A DNA stretch of 64,000 nt, taken from Pseudonocardia sp. EC080619-01 (GTDB lineage Bacteria; Actinomycetota; Actinomycetes; Mycobacteriales; Pseudonocardiaceae). The notes beneath the pieces were generated by a model. That model made no database searches. It saw only the letters and a program-made list of their open reading frames with translations, and was not told the origin of the DNA. Below, one piece after another: positions 19,076-28,494 of this stretch (position 1 is the first letter of the stretch; the number at the start of each line of letters is the position of its first letter). The position numbers and the translations under genes are program-made. Location: NCBI RefSeq assembly GCF_001420995.1, contig NZ_CP012184.1, positions 2,402,501 through 2,466,500 of the forward strand, given 5' to 3'.

Positions 19076-20796
19076 TTCTGCTCCTCCTCGGATGTCAGGA
19101 CGTTCCCGACCGCGGTGACGACCAGCGCCATCGACGTCGCCCCCGCGTCGGGCGTTCCCACGCTCTTCTCGGCCAGCGGACGGGCCCGGCCGATCCTCGG
19201 CCGCAGCCCGGCCGTCTCCTGTGCCTTCGTCGTGGCGAGCGCGGCGGCGGAGGTCCAGGCGGCGGCGAGGCCCTCGCCGTCACCGACCCGGCGTTCGAGC
19301 TCGTCGACGAAGGGCAGCAGGGCGTCGAGCAGCGTCTTGTCACCGGGCTCGGCGCCGCCGAGCTGCTGGATCGTCGCCGCGAACTCGCGGGCCCCGGCGG
19401 CGACGGTGGCCGCGGGGTAGCTGTCGGCGGTGTCGCCGAGGTGCCGGCCGAGCGACTCCAGTGCGGCACCCCACAACACCCCGGACGTACCGCCGGCGCG
19501 CTCGGCCCAGGCCTGCCCGGCCTGCTGCAGCAGCCAGCCGCCACCGACGTCGTCGCCCGACTCGGCGATCCGGGCCGTGGCGGCGGTGATGCCCTTGACC
19601 ATGCCGCGCCCGTGGTCGCCGTCGCCGGCGACGGCGTCGATCCGGCCCAGCTCGTGCTCGTGCTCCCGGATCGTCGCCTCGACGGCGGCCAGGCCGGCGC
19701 GCACGGTGCCGCCCAGCCGTCGTCCGGCCTCGCCGGCCTCCGGCGCGGTGACGACGGCCTCGGCCTCGGCGAGCTCGTCGGCGGTGTGCGCGCGCAGCGC
19801 GGCCAGCGGGGCGCCGGCCTTGCGGTAGGCCGGGGTGTAGCTGTCGGCCCGCCAGAGCGGGTCGAGCTCGTCGTCGAGCCACATGAGCGTCAGCGAGCAG
19901 CCGCCCATGTCGAGGCTGGTCACGAGTTCGCCGACCTCCGGGTCGACGATCTCGAGCCCGGCGTCGCGCAGCCGCGGCGCCACGTGGCGCCAGAGCAGGA
20001 ACAGCTCCTCGTACTTGGTGGTGCCGAGGCCGTTGAGGATCGTGCCGATCCGGCCCGGGGCACCGGCGGGGGCGTTCTTGAGCACCTCGTCGACCAGCAG
20101 CTCGGCGAGCTCGCGGGCGGGCAGCATCGGCACGTCGCGGATGCCGGGCTCGCCGTGGATGCCCAGGCCGAGGCCCAGGTGCCCCTCGGGGACGGAGAAC
20201 AGCGGCTCGTCCTCGCCGGGCATGGTGCAGCCGGAGAACGCGACGCCGAGGGTGCGGGTCGCGGCGTTCGCGGCGTTGCCGAGCCGCTCGACCTCGTCGA
20301 TGCCGAGGCCCTGCGCGGCGGCGGCGCCCATCGCCTTGAAGACGGTGAAGTCGCCGGCGATGCCGCGCCGCTCGTCCTCGGTGTCGGAGGAGGCGACGTC
20401 GTCGGTGACGACGACGATCCGGGTGTCGATGCCCTCGGCCCGCAGGCGCTCGGCCGCGATCCCGAAGTTGATGTTGTCGCCGGCGTAGTTGCCGAAGCTG
20501 AAGATCACGCCCCGGCCCTGGTTCGCGGCCTTCCCGACCGAGTAGGCCTGGGCCGCCGACGGCGACGTGAAGATGTTGCCGACCACCGCGCCGGTGGCCA
20601 GGCCGGGTCCGACCGTCCCGCAGAACGCCGGGTAGTGCCCGGACCCGCCGCCGATCACGACGGCGACCTGCGGCTGCTCACCGCGGTGCGAGACCACCCC
20701 GCCGTGCACCCCTCGGACACGGTCGGCGTAGAGGTCGAGGAAGCCGGCGAGCTGGTCGTCGGCGAACTCGGCCGGGTCGTCGAAGATCCTGGTCAT
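19072..20796 (-). CDS. derK: DhaK-DhaL fused kinase, probable erythrulose kinase
   Basis: A 574-residue ATP-dependent dihydroxyacetone-kinase type enzyme. The N-terminal DhaK domain has [10 protein letters not shown] and the histidine region that binds the keto sugar covalently; the C-terminal DhaL domain (from about residue 365) has the ATP/metal motif [12 protein letters not shown] and GGTSGVLWG. In polyol operons this family phosphorylates D-erythrulose (DerK) or L-erythrulose (LerK). The adjacent RpiB-type isomerase favours D-erythrulose 4-kinase. Only one kinase is present in the cluster. Confidence 0.85.
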   Translation of the reverse strand: MTRIFDDPAEFADDQLAGFLDLYADRVRGVHGGVVSHRGEQPQVAVVIGGGSGHYPAFCGTVGPGLATGAVVGNIFTSPSAAQAYSVGKAANQGRGVIFSFGNYAGDNINFGIAAERLRAEGIDTRIVVVTDDVASSDTEDERRGIAGDFTVFKAMGAAAAQGLGIDEVERLGNAANAATRTLGVAFSGCTMPGEDEPLFSVPEGHLGLGLGIHGEPGIRDVPMLPARELAELLVDEVLKNAPAGAPGRIGTILNGLGTTKYEELFLLWRHVAPRLRDAGLEIVDPEVGELVTSLDMGGCSLTLMWLDDELDPLWRADSYTPAYRKAGAPLAALRAHTADELAEAEAVVTAPEAGEAGRRLGGTVRAGLAAVEATIREHEHELGRIDAVAGDGDHGRGMVKGITAATARIAESGDDVGGGWLLQQAGQAWAERAGGTSGVLWGAALESLGRHLGDTADSYPAATVAAGAREFAATIQQLGGAEPGDKTLLDALLPFVDELERRVGDGEGLAAAWTSAAALATTKAQETAGLRPRIGRARPLAEKSVGTPDAGATSMALVVTAVGNVLTSEEEQK

Positions 20797-20853
20797 GTCC
20801 CCTCCTCGGGACGGGTCCGGGCGGGCCGCGGCGCGGCCGCCCGTGCCGGATGG

Positions 20854-22170
20854 CTAGTGGGTGGCGGCGGGTGCGCGGAGTTCCTTCGCGTCCTGGGGGA
20901 CGTCGAGGAACGAGACCATCACGAACGCCGCCACGTAGAGGGCGACGAAGGCCCAGACGACGCCGACGTTGCCGGTGCCGAGCGCCAGCATCAGCGCGAC
21001 GACACCGGACCCCAGGAAGGCGGCTCCACCTGCGGCGGTGGTGTACATGGCCATGGCCGCGCCCTTGTGGTCGGGTGCGAGCGCGGGCATGATCGCGCCC
21101 ATCGGGACGAACCCGGCGAGCAGGCAGCCGAAGACGCAGCCCGCGGCGACCGACACCCAGAAGCCCCAGGTCGAACCGGCCGGGACGAACTGCGGCACGT
21201 ACCACCAGAGCAGCAGGCCCACGGCCGAGCCGAAGACGCCGAACCACTGCACGGTCCGCCGCCAGCCCCAGGTGTCGCCGACCCAGCCGAACACGGCGTT
21301 GACGAGGATGTTCGTCGCGTAGACGAACACCGTCATGGTCAGCCAGCGGCTCTGTCCCCAGCCCAGGTCCACCGCGATCACCGTCGGCAGGATGATGAAC
21401 ATGCCGTACTGCGGCGCGGTGTTGATCAACCGGACCAGGAAACCCATGAGGATCTTCGGGTTGCGGGCGGTCAGTCGCAGGCCCGCGGTGAGGACCTGGG
21501 CGTTCGTCTCACCGGCGGGGGCGAGCCGCTTGTCGGCGTGCTCCTCCTTCACCCCGAACCGGGTGATCAGGAAACCGGCCACGACCAGCGCGGTCGACCC
21601 GACCATCGCGGCGGTCTCGCCACCGGTCGCGCCGCCGAAGGCGGGGATCATGCCGATCGCGAACAGCGAGCCCAGCGTCGGCAGGCCACCGGTGAACATC
21701 ACGTAGAACCAGCCGACGGCGACACCGTTGCGCTCGTACGGCGTGACCACGTTGATCCACACCAGGAACGCGAACGCGAAGAGCGGGTAGCCGAAGCCGC
21801 GCAGGAAGTAGGTCAGCGCGACCAGCGGCAGGCTGCCGAGCTGCAGGCTCAGCAGGAACAGGACCTCGAAGACGACCCACACGGTCACACCGAGGGCCAT
21901 CACCCGCCGCGGGCCCCACAGGTCGGCCAGCGCACCGGAGAGGTAGCTCGCGACAAGAACAGCGAGGCTGTAGCCGGTGATGATCGTGGCGACCGTGGCC
22001 TCCGGCGACCCCAGCACGGCCTCGATGTGCGGCGAGATGAAGTTGGACTCGGTCCCGTTGCCGGTCATGAAGACCAGCACGCCGAGGAAGCCCCAGCGCA
22101 ACGAGTGCGGGATGCCGATGCGGTCGAGGAAGGTCTCGTTCCGCGGGTCGTTGATGGCGGCGCTGCTCAT
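20854..22170 (-). CDS. MFS polyol permease (RbtT/DalT/CsbX-like)
   Basis: A 438-residue transporter with about 12 predicted membrane segments. RWGFLGVLVFMTGNGTESNF near the N-terminus and the loop 2-3 motif GALADLWGPRRVM match the polyol permease branch of the major facilitator superfamily. In this operon it most likely imports erythritol or threitol by proton symport; substrate is inferred. ATG 22170 lies 10 bp after the dehydrogenase stop; the kinase follows after 57 bp. Confidence 0.85.
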   Translation of the reverse strand: MSSAAINDPRNETFLDRIGIPHSLRWGFLGVLVFMTGNGTESNFISPHIEAVLGSPEATVATIITGYSLAVLVASYLSGALADLWGPRRVMALGVTVWVVFEVLFLLSLQLGSLPLVALTYFLRGFGYPLFAFAFLVWINVVTPYERNGVAVGWFYVMFTGGLPTLGSLFAIGMIPAFGGATGGETAAMVGSTALVVAGFLITRFGVKEEHADKRLAPAGETNAQVLTAGLRLTARNPKILMGFLVRLINTAPQYGMFIILPTVIAVDLGWGQSRWLTMTVFVYATNILVNAVFGWVGDTWGWRRTVQWFGVFGSAVGLLLWWYVPQFVPAGSTWGFWVSVAAGCVFGCLLAGFVPMGAIMPALAPDHKGAAMAMYTTAAGGAAFLGSGVVALMLALGTGNVGVVWAFVALYVAAFVMVSFLDVPQDAKELRAPAATH

Positions 22171-22180
22171 CGGTGCTCCC

Positions 22181-23278
22181 TCAGGCGTTCGGCAGGATCG
22201 AGACCTTCACCGACGCACCGGAGGTGTCGCCGACGAGGTCGAGGGCCTTCTGGAAGTCCGCGAGGGGCACCTGGTGGGTGCAGATGTCGGAGATCGGGAG
22301 CTTGCCGTCCTCCAGCATCTTGATCGCGGCGGGCCAGCAGTGCGGGCCGAGGTGGGCACCGCGGACGTCGAGCTCCTTGTCGTCGGAGATGATCGACCAG
22401 TCGACGGTGACCTCGGAGCCGAAGACCGAGTACTCGACGTAGGTGCCCAGCTTGCGCAGCAGGTTGAGGCCCTGCGCGACGGCCGGGACCGCGCCGGAAC
22501 CCTCGAGGTAGACATCGGCGCCGTAGCCGTCCGTCAGCTCCTTGACCCGGGCGACGGCGTCCTCGCGGGCGATGTTGATCGTCAGGTCGGCCCCGGTGCG
22601 GCGACCCAGCTCGAGCTTGTCGTCGTCGAGGTCGAGGGCGATCAGCAGGCGCGGGTTCTTGGCCCGGGCGCCGGCGATCAGGCCGAGACCGATCGGGCCG
22701 CAGCCGGCGACGACCACGACGTCGTCGAACGAGATCGTGGCCCGCTCGACCGCGTGCAGCGCGCAGGACAGCGGCTCGGCGAACGCGGCGTGCGCCGGGG
22801 CGAGGTCCGGGGAGACCTTGTGCACGCGGGCCCGGGTCGGGACCGCCATGTACTGGGCCATCGCCCCGTTGAAGTTGCGGAAGCCGAACATGTCGTGCGG
22901 GCCGCACATCCAGTACTGGCCGCGCCGGCAGTAGCGGCACTCCTCGCACGGGACGATCTGCTCGCAGGCGACGCGGTCGCCGAGCTCGACGCCGTGCAGC
23001 GCGAGCCCCTCGGCGTCGCCGTCGACGATCCGGCCGACGAACTCGTGGCCCGGCGTGACACCGGTCTGCGCCCACGCGGGACGGTTGTCGTCGCCCCAGA
23101 ACTTCGCGGCGCCGTGGTAGCACTTCAGGTCGCTGGCGCACACCCCGACGGCCTCGACCTGCATGAGCAGCTCGCCGGCGCCCGGCTTGGGGACGTCCAC
23201 CTCCTCCAGCCGGTAGTCCTCCGGGCCGTGTACGACCACGGCCTGCATCCGGGTGGGGATCGCTGTCTCGACAGCCAC
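22181..23278 (-). CDS. eltD: zinc-dependent medium-chain dehydrogenase, erythritol/L-threitol dehydrogenase-like
   Basis: 365 residues. The catalytic-zinc Cys and the segment CASDLKCYHGAAKFWGD are shared with M. smegmatis EltD, as is TPGHEFVGR; four structural-zinc cysteines follow (CEECRYCRRGQYWMC), and the NAD fold begins VVAGCGPIGLG. EltD oxidises erythritol and L-threitol to the matching erythruloses. GTG 23278 is chosen because GGAGG (complement of 23286-23290) lies 7 bases upstream; the open frame continues into the divergent promoter but without a start that has a ribosome site. First gene of the operon. Confidence 0.88.
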   Translation of the reverse strand: MAVETAIPTRMQAVVVHGPEDYRLEEVDVPKPGAGELLMQVEAVGVCASDLKCYHGAAKFWGDDNRPAWAQTGVTPGHEFVGRIVDGDAEGLALHGVELGDRVACEQIVPCEECRYCRRGQYWMCGPHDMFGFRNFNGAMAQYMAVPTRARVHKVSPDLAPAHAAFAEPLSCALHAVERATISFDDVVVVAGCGPIGLGLIAGARAKNPRLLIALDLDDDKLELGRRTGADLTINIAREDAVARVKELTDGYGADVYLEGSGAVPAVAQGLNLLRKLGTYVEYSVFGSEVTVDWSIISDDKELDVRGAHLGPHCWPAAIKMLEDGKLPISDICTHQVPLADFQKALDLVGDTSGASVKVSILPNA

Positions 23279-23334
23279 GGCGGAACCTCCATTGGTGCCA
23301 TGCGTACCTGGGCATGAACGCTTGTCCTGAGCAT

Positions 23335-23386
23335 GCGTTCTGTCGTGAACATCCGTCAACACATCGGTTCCAAGGTGAACAAACGT
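23335..23386. promoter_or_regulatory. two 14-bp dyads exactly 30 bp apart: operators for the SorC-type regulator
   Basis: GTTC-N6-GAAC occurs at 23337-23350 and again at 23367-23380. Both are followed by an identical ACGT-type flank, giving the longer match TGAACA-N2-CGT at 23346-23356 and 23376-23386. A further half-site pair, GAACGC at 23316-23321 and GCGTTC at 23335-23340, adjoins. The sites fill the 157-bp gap between the divergent eltD-like operon and its regulator. Confidence 0.7.
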
Positions 23387-23435
23387 GCAGTACGGTGGTG
23401 CGGGAGGATCCGTCCTCAGACGGAAGGAGACGGCG

Positions 23436-24386
23436 ATGGCGCCGCGCGGCTTCACCCGCCGTGACCTGGGGCTGATGCACCGGGCTGCACGGCTGTACTA
23501 CCTCGACGACCTGAACCAGGCCGCGATCACGGAACGTCTGACGGTGTCCCGGCCGACCGTGTCCCGGCTGCTCGCCGAGGCACGCAAGGTCGGGATCGTG
23601 CGGATCACCGTGCACGACCCGGACACCCTGGGGACCGGGGGGGACGAGGCGCTGCGGCTCGCCGGGGCACTCGGGATCGAGAAGGTGTGGCTGGCCCCGT
23701 TCGCCGCCACCGATCTCGGACCGTCGCTCGCCGAGCCGGTCGGCGAGGCGCTGCGCGAGGCCGGCCTGGGTGCCGGGGACCTCCTGCTCGTCTCGTCGGG
23801 CAGGACACTGTGGGAGCTCAGCCACGAGTCGCTGCCGTCGGTACCGGGCTGCGAGATCGTCCCGACCGTGGGCGGGGTGTCCGAGCCGGAGGCCTGGCAC
23901 CAGACCAACGAGATCACCCGAGCCGTCGCCGAGCGGATGCAGGGCCGCCCGAACTTCCTGTTCACCCAGGCGATGCCGTCACCGGCGATGCGCCGCACCC
24001 TCGTCGAGGACCCGGAGTTCCAGCGGGTCACCGGGTTCTGGACCCGAGCCGACGCCGCACTCGTCGGCATCGGTGCCCCGCCGGCGGGCCGCGACTCGAT
24101 CTCCACCTCGGTCCCGCTGGACGACGAGGGCCTCCGCGCCGGGGTCGGCGACGTCTGCCTGAACTTCTACCGTGCGGACGGCGACCCGATCGACTTCCCC
24201 GGCAGCGAGCGGATGGTGCGGATCTCTCCGGACGAGCTGCGGAAGGTCCCGCGGACGATCGCCGTCGCCGTCGGGGCGGAGAAGGTGCCGAGCATCGTCG
24301 GGGCGGCCCGGGCCGGGCTGTACAACCGGCTCGTCACCGACCTGCCGACAGCGCGCGCGCTCTTGGAGGTCATGGACCGGGTCTGA
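23436..24386 (+). CDS. SorC/DeoR-type sugar-binding transcriptional regulator
   Basis: 316 residues. The N-terminal helix-turn-helix (LYYLDDLNQAAITERLTVSR, then PTVSRLLAEARK) is followed by a sugar-phosphate-binding domain (LLLVSSGRTLWEL, EIVPTVGGVS, ALVGIGAPP) of the SorC family, distantly related to sugar isomerases. It probably responds to an erythrulose phosphate and controls the divergent tetritol operon through the paired dyads. ATG 23436 is preceded by GGAAGGAG at a good distance; the longer frame upstream would cover the operator. Confidence 0.9.
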   Translation: MAPRGFTRRDLGLMHRAARLYYLDDLNQAAITERLTVSRPTVSRLLAEARKVGIVRITVHDPDTLGTGGDEALRLAGALGIEKVWLAPFAATDLGPSLAEPVGEALREAGLGAGDLLLVSSGRTLWELSHESLPSVPGCEIVPTVGGVSEPEAWHQTNEITRAVAERMQGRPNFLFTQAMPSPAMRRTLVEDPEFQRVTGFWTRADAALVGIGAPPAGRDSISTSVPLDDEGLRAGVGDVCLNFYRADGDPIDFPGSERMVRISPDELRKVPRTIAVAVGAEKVPSIVGAARAGLYNRLVTDLPTARALLEVMDRV

Positions 24387-24399
24387 GTAGCGTGACCGG

Positions 24400-24993
24400 G
24401 TGCTGCTTCCCGACGGTCGGCAGGTCACCGGCAGGACCGGCCCGGTCGTCGGGCTGGTCGCGTGCGCGGCAGGGGGTGTCGAGACCCTCCGCGAGTGGTT
24501 CGTCGAACCGGCACGGGAACGCGGGTGGCGGGTCGCCGTCACCCTGACCCCGACGGCGGGTGCGTGGCTGACCGGGTCGGGCGAGCTCGCGAGACTCCGG
24601 TCCGCGACCGGGCTGCCGGTGCGCACCGGCCCCCGGCTCCCGGGCGAGCGGAGCCCCCACCCACCGGTCGACTGCTACGTCGTGGCGCCTGCCAGCGCCA
24701 ACTCGGTCGCCAAGCTCGCGCTCGGGATCGGTGACAACCAGGCGCTCACGGCGCTCTGCGAGGCGGTCGGCGATCCCGCGACACCGCTCGTCGTCTTCCC
24801 CCGGGTGAACGCCGCCCACGTGCGGCATCCGGCCTGGTCAGGACATCTCTCGACGCTGCGGGCGGCCGGGGTGACGGTCGTCGGCGGGCCCGGCGTGTGG
24901 GCGCTCCACGAGCCCCGGGAGGCGCCGTCGGACCGGCGCCTGCCCTGGGACGTGATCCTCGCCGAGACCGGTCGTGCGCTGGAGCGCCGGTAG
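24400..24993 (+). CDS. flavoprotein of the PPC-decarboxylase/UbiX fold
   Basis: The 197-residue protein has a Rossmann-like start (GLVACAAGGVETLREWF) and the family core VAPASANSVAKLALGIGDNQ, the FMN-binding loop of homo-oligomeric flavin Cys decarboxylases and UbiX-like prenyltransferases. The catalytic His of PPC decarboxylase is not obvious, so the reaction is unknown. GTG start at 24400, 13 bp after the regulator. It converges on the DUF6879 gene with a 15-bp gap. Similar flavoproteins often sit beside helix-turn-helix/DUF6879 genes in actinobacteria, as far as I recall. Confidence 0.75.
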   Translation: MLLPDGRQVTGRTGPVVGLVACAAGGVETLREWFVEPARERGWRVAVTLTPTAGAWLTGSGELARLRSATGLPVRTGPRLPGERSPHPPVDCYVVAPASANSVAKLALGIGDNQALTALCEAVGDPATPLVVFPRVNAAHVRHPAWSGHLSTLRAAGVTVVGGPGVWALHEPREAPSDRRLPWDVILAETGRALERR

Positions 24994-25008
24994 GTCCGCG
25001 AGGCCTGT

Positions 25009-25539
25009 TCACCGCGCGGGGCCGGAGGTGACCTCGTACTGGTCGAACGGCACGGACAGGGCGACCGCCCGACGCCGGATCGCGACGTACGGACCGGCCT
25101 CGGGATCCTCGGACACCCCGACGAAGCGACCGCCCTCGTCGTAGTGCTGCAGGACGACGATGCGCTCGTCGAACATCCAGAAGTCCTGGTGGCTCCACGA
25201 CTCGTCCCCGGCGGGCAGCCGGCGCCGGTCGAGGAGTCGCACCTCCTCACCGGCAGGGATGTTCTCCCGCGGGTAACAGACGAACTGGAACCGGGTGTAG
25301 TCGGTGAGCGGGTGCCCGACCAGCCGGACGCGGCCGAAGTACTTCCCGCGGGAGACCTGGTCCCGGACGGTGGCCAGCCACTCGTCGTCGTGCGGGGTGC
25401 GAGCGGGGAACTCGCGTCCACCGAGGTGGGCGTCGAAGTCCTCGTCCTCGCCCGGGACGGCGTACGTGTCGCGGCACTCCAGCCGGAAGGCCGACTCCCG
25501 GTAGGTGCGGAACAACTCGTCCAGGTCGTCGGGAGTCAT
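25009..25539 (-). CDS. DUF6879 family protein
   Basis: 176 residues, cytosolic, rich in aromatic residues. FRLECRDTYAVPGEDEDFDA, then GKYFGRVRLVGHPLTDYTRF and a C-terminal SWSHQDFWMFDERIVVL block are typical of DUF6879, a family common in multicopy regulatory clusters of Streptomyces and relatives. Function is unknown. Usually a helix-turn-helix partner sits next to it; none is seen here, so it may be an orphan copy. Confidence 0.8.
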   Translation of the reverse strand: MTPDDLDELFRTYRESAFRLECRDTYAVPGEDEDFDAHLGGREFPARTPHDDEWLATVRDQVSRGKYFGRVRLVGHPLTDYTRFQFVCYPRENIPAGEEVRLLDRRRLPAGDESWSHQDFWMFDERIVVLQHYDEGGRFVGVSEDPEAGPYVAIRRRAVALSVPFDQYEVTSGPAR

Positions 25540-25575
25540 CCGGGTCTCCTCGTCGGATCCGCGCAGCGGCGGGCG

Positions 25576-26433
25576 TCAGCCGACCGGCGAAACCCAGTCG
25601 ACCCCGGTGATCCTCCGGTACACCTCGGCGTAGCGGTCGTGAACGACCTTCACGACCTCGTCGGGGACCTCGGGGCCGGGGGCCGTGCGGTCCCAGTCCA
25701 GGTCCGACGACCAGTCGCGCACGTACTGCTTGTCGAAGGAGAACTGCACGCGTCCGGGCTCGTACCGGTCGGCGGGCCAGAACCGGGACGAGTCCGGGGT
25801 CAGCACCTCGTCGCCGAGGACGATCCCGCCGTCGCCGTCCCGGCCGAACTCCAGCTTGGTGTCGGCGACGAGGATCCCGCCGTCGGCGGCGGACTCCGCG
25901 CCGCGCCGGTAGACCTCCAGCGTCAGGTCCCGCAGCCGGGTCGCGGTGTCGGCGCCGAGCAGGGCCACGACGTCGTCGAAGGTCATGAACTCGTCGTGCT
26001 CGCCGACCGGCGCCTTCGTGGTCGGGGTGAAGATCGGCTCGGGCAGCTTCGAGCCCTCGACCAGGCCCTCGGGCAGCGTGACGCCGGAGACGGCGCCGGT
26101 GCGCTGGTACTCCTTGAGCCCGAGCCCGGTGAGGTAGCCGCGGGCGATGCACTCGACCGGCAGCATCTCCAGCGGACGGCAGCGGACGGCGCGCCCGGCG
26201 AACTCGTCCGGGATGTCGTGGGTGCCCAGGACGTGGTTCGGCACCAGGTCCGACGTGCGCTCGAACCAGTACAGCGACAGCGCGGTGAGGATGGCGCCCT
26301 TGTCGGGGACCGGCGTCGGCAGGACCACGTCGTAGATCGACAGCCGGTCCGAGGCGACGAGCAGGAGCTCGGCGGGGTCGACCGACTCGTCGAGGTAGAG
26401 CTCCCGGACCTTGCCCGAGTGGATCAGCTTCAC
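25576..26433 (-). CDS. purC: SAICAR synthetase
   Basis: PurC joins aspartate to CAIR with ATP, step seven of purine synthesis. 285 residues with LIHSGKVRELY, VASDRLSIYDVVLPTPVPDKG, the signature VECIARGYLTGLGLKEYQ and a substrate-binding SKLPEPIFTPTTKA. GTG start at 26433 overlaps the purB stop by four bases (GTGA), so the pair is coupled with purB first. Confidence 0.98.
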   Translation of the reverse strand: MKLIHSGKVRELYLDESVDPAELLLVASDRLSIYDVVLPTPVPDKGAILTALSLYWFERTSDLVPNHVLGTHDIPDEFAGRAVRCRPLEMLPVECIARGYLTGLGLKEYQRTGAVSGVTLPEGLVEGSKLPEPIFTPTTKAPVGEHDEFMTFDDVVALLGADTATRLRDLTLEVYRRGAESAADGGILVADTKLEFGRDGDGGIVLGDEVLTPDSSRFWPADRYEPGRVQFSFDKQYVRDWSSDLDWDRTAPGPEVPDEVVKVVHDRYAEVYRRITGVDWVSPVG

Positions 26434-27848
26434 AGGATCCCTCCAGGGGTGTACGCGGCGGCCTCGGGGTGCTTGGCGGTGAGCTCGGCGATCTGCTCGT
26501 TGACGGCCGCGACCTGCGCGGACGCGGCACCGGTGAACCGCAGCGGGTCGTCGAGCAGGCCGTCGAGGGTGCCCGCGGGGAGCCCGAGGCGCTCGTCACC
26601 GGCGAGCCGCTCCAGCAGGTCGTTGTCGGACTGGCCCTGCTCGCGCATGGCCAGCGCGACGGCCACGGCGTGCTCCTTGATCACCTCGTGCGCGGTCTCC
26701 CGGCCGACCCCGGCACGGACGGCGGCCATCAGCACCGCCGTCGTCGCGAGGAAGGGGAGGTAGCGGTCGAGCTCGCGGGCGATGACCGCGGGGTAGGCGC
26801 CGAACTCGTCGAGCACGGTCAGCGCGGTCTCGTAGAGGCCGTCGAGGGCGAAGAACGCATCCGGCAGCGCGACCCGGCGCACCACCGAGCAGGACACGTC
26901 GCCCTCGTTCCACTGCGAGCCGGCGAGGTCGGCGGTCATCACCGACAGGCCCCGCAGGATCGTCATCAGGCCGTTGATGCGTTCCGCGGAACGCGCGTTC
27001 ATCTTGTGCGGCATGGCGCTCGACCCGACCTGACCGGGGGCGAAACCCTCGGTGGCGAGCTCGGCGCCTGCCATCAGCCGGATCGTCGTGGCCAGCGACG
27101 ACGGCGCCGCCGCCAGCTGCACCAGCGCGCTGACGACGTCGTGGTCCAGCGAGCGCGGGTAGACCTGGCCGACGCTGGTGAAGCCCTGGGCGAACCCGAG
27201 GTGCGCCGCGACCCGCTCCTCCAGGTCGTCGAGCTTCGCCTCGTCGCCGTCGAGCAGGTCGAGCATGTCCTGGGAGGTGCCCATCGGGCCCTTGATGCCG
27301 CGCAGCGGGTAGCGCGAGCGCAGGTCCTCCAGCCGGGCCTGCGCGACGAGCAGCTCGTCGGCGGCCGTCGCGAACCGCTTGCCCAGGGTGGTGGTCTGCG
27401 CGGCGACGTTGTGGCTGCGGCCGGCCATGACCAGCTCGGCGTACTCGCCGGCGCGGCGGCCGAGACGGGAGAGCAGCGCGACCGTGCGGTCGGCGACGAG
27501 CTCCAGCGACAGCCGGATCTGCAGCTGCTCGACGTTCTCGGTGAGGTCCCGGCTGGTCATGCCCTTGTGCACGTGCTCGTGCCCGGCGAGGGCGTTGAAC
27601 TCCTCGATCCGGGCCTTCACGTCGTGCCGGGTGACCCGCTCGCGGTCGGAGATGCTCGCGAGGTCGACCTGGTCGACGACGGCCTCGTAGTCCGCGACCA
27701 CCTGCTCCGGCACGTCGATGCCGAGGTCACGCTGGGCGCGCAGGACCGCGATCCAGAGCCGTCGCTCCAACTGGATCTTGTACTCCGGGGACCAGAGGCG
27801 GACCAGCTCGGGGCTCGCGTACCGCGCGGCCAGCACGTTGGGAATCAC
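26430..27848 (-). CDS. purB: adenylosuccinate lyase
   Basis: PurB splits SAICAR and adenylosuccinate, releasing fumarate in steps eight and the last step to AMP. 472 residues with the fumarase-superfamily loop GSSAMPHKMNARSAERI (catalytic Ser region), HKGMTSRDLTENVEQLQ and AGRSHNVAAQTTTLGKR. GTG start at 27848. It leads the purB-purC pair; a TetR gene on the same strand ends 52 bp upstream. Confidence 0.98.
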   Translation of the reverse strand: MIPNVLAARYASPELVRLWSPEYKIQLERRLWIAVLRAQRDLGIDVPEQVVADYEAVVDQVDLASISDRERVTRHDVKARIEEFNALAGHEHVHKGMTSRDLTENVEQLQIRLSLELVADRTVALLSRLGRRAGEYAELVMAGRSHNVAAQTTTLGKRFATAADELLVAQARLEDLRSRYPLRGIKGPMGTSQDMLDLLDGDEAKLDDLEERVAAHLGFAQGFTSVGQVYPRSLDHDVVSALVQLAAAPSSLATTIRLMAGAELATEGFAPGQVGSSAMPHKMNARSAERINGLMTILRGLSVMTADLAGSQWNEGDVSCSVVRRVALPDAFFALDGLYETALTVLDEFGAYPAVIARELDRYLPFLATTAVLMAAVRAGVGRETAHEVIKEHAVAVALAMREQGQSDNDLLERLAGDERLGLPAGTLDGLLDDPLRFTGAASAQVAAVNEQIAELTAKHPEAAAYTPGGIL

Positions 27849-27900
27849 GTGGCGCGATGGTAATCGCTGGTCGGGCGCGTGCGGCGGGCAGGGAGCGGAC

Positions 27901-28494
27901 TCACACCGCCGCGATCGCCTCCCGCAGCGCCTCCCTGGCGATCCCGCGCGGGTCGGGCTCGGCCTCGATCAGCGCGGTGACCACGATCCCGTCGACCAGG
28001 GCCGTCACCCGTCGCACCTCCCCCGGGCGGGGACGACGGCCCGCGACCCGGGTGAGCGCCTCCTCCAGCAACGCGTCGAACTCGACGCGCTGCTCCCGCA
28101 GCAGGCCCGCCAGGAACGGCCGCCGTCCGGAGCCGATCAGCCGCTCGAACCGGCGGAGCACCGCGTCGAGTCCCTCGGTCCGCGACCGGGGCCCCAGCAG
28201 CAGGTCGAGGACGATCTCGTTCGGGTCGTCGCGGGTGTCGAGGCAGCCGCGGGCGTCGGCCAGCTCCTCGCGGCCGAGCCGGTCCAGCGCGGCGCCGACG
28301 AGATCCTCCAGCGAGGAGAAGTAGTACGTCGTCGCGGCCAGCGGAACCCCGGCCCGCTCGGCGACCGCGCGGTGCCGGATCGCGTCGAACCCGCCCTCGG
28401 CGAGGAGCTCCGATGCCGCGGAGACGAGCTGCGCTCGGCGCCGCTCACCCTTCTCGGTCTGTTTACCCGGGGCTGCCACTCGCACATCGTGCAC
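27901..28494 (-). CDS. TetR-family transcriptional regulator
   Basis: 197 residues. Helix-turn-helix at about residues 20-65 (RRAQLVSAASELLAEGGFDA, then VAERAGVPLAATTYYFSSLE), followed by an all-helical ligand domain without recognisable specificity. GTG 28494 is the outermost start; GTG codons at 28485 and 28479 are alternatives and no ribosome site decides. It is divergent from the threonine-aldolase gene, which it may regulate. Confidence 0.85.
   Translation of the reverse strand: MHDVRVAAPGKQTEKGERRRAQLVSAASELLAEGGFDAIRHRAVAERAGVPLAATTYYFSSLEDLVGAALDRLGREELADARGCLDTRDDPNEIVLDLLLGPRSRTEGLDAVLRRFERLIGSGRRPFLAGLLREQRVEFDALLEEALTRVAGRRPRPGEVRRVTALVDGIVVTALIEAEPDPRGIAREALREAIAAV

Noticed and set aside
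19441..22323. A 960-codon plus-strand frame opposite the kinase and permease genes
   Set aside because: Composition is Asp/Gly/Arg/Val-rich without any domain, and the minus strand carries complete conserved enzymes in an overlapping operon.
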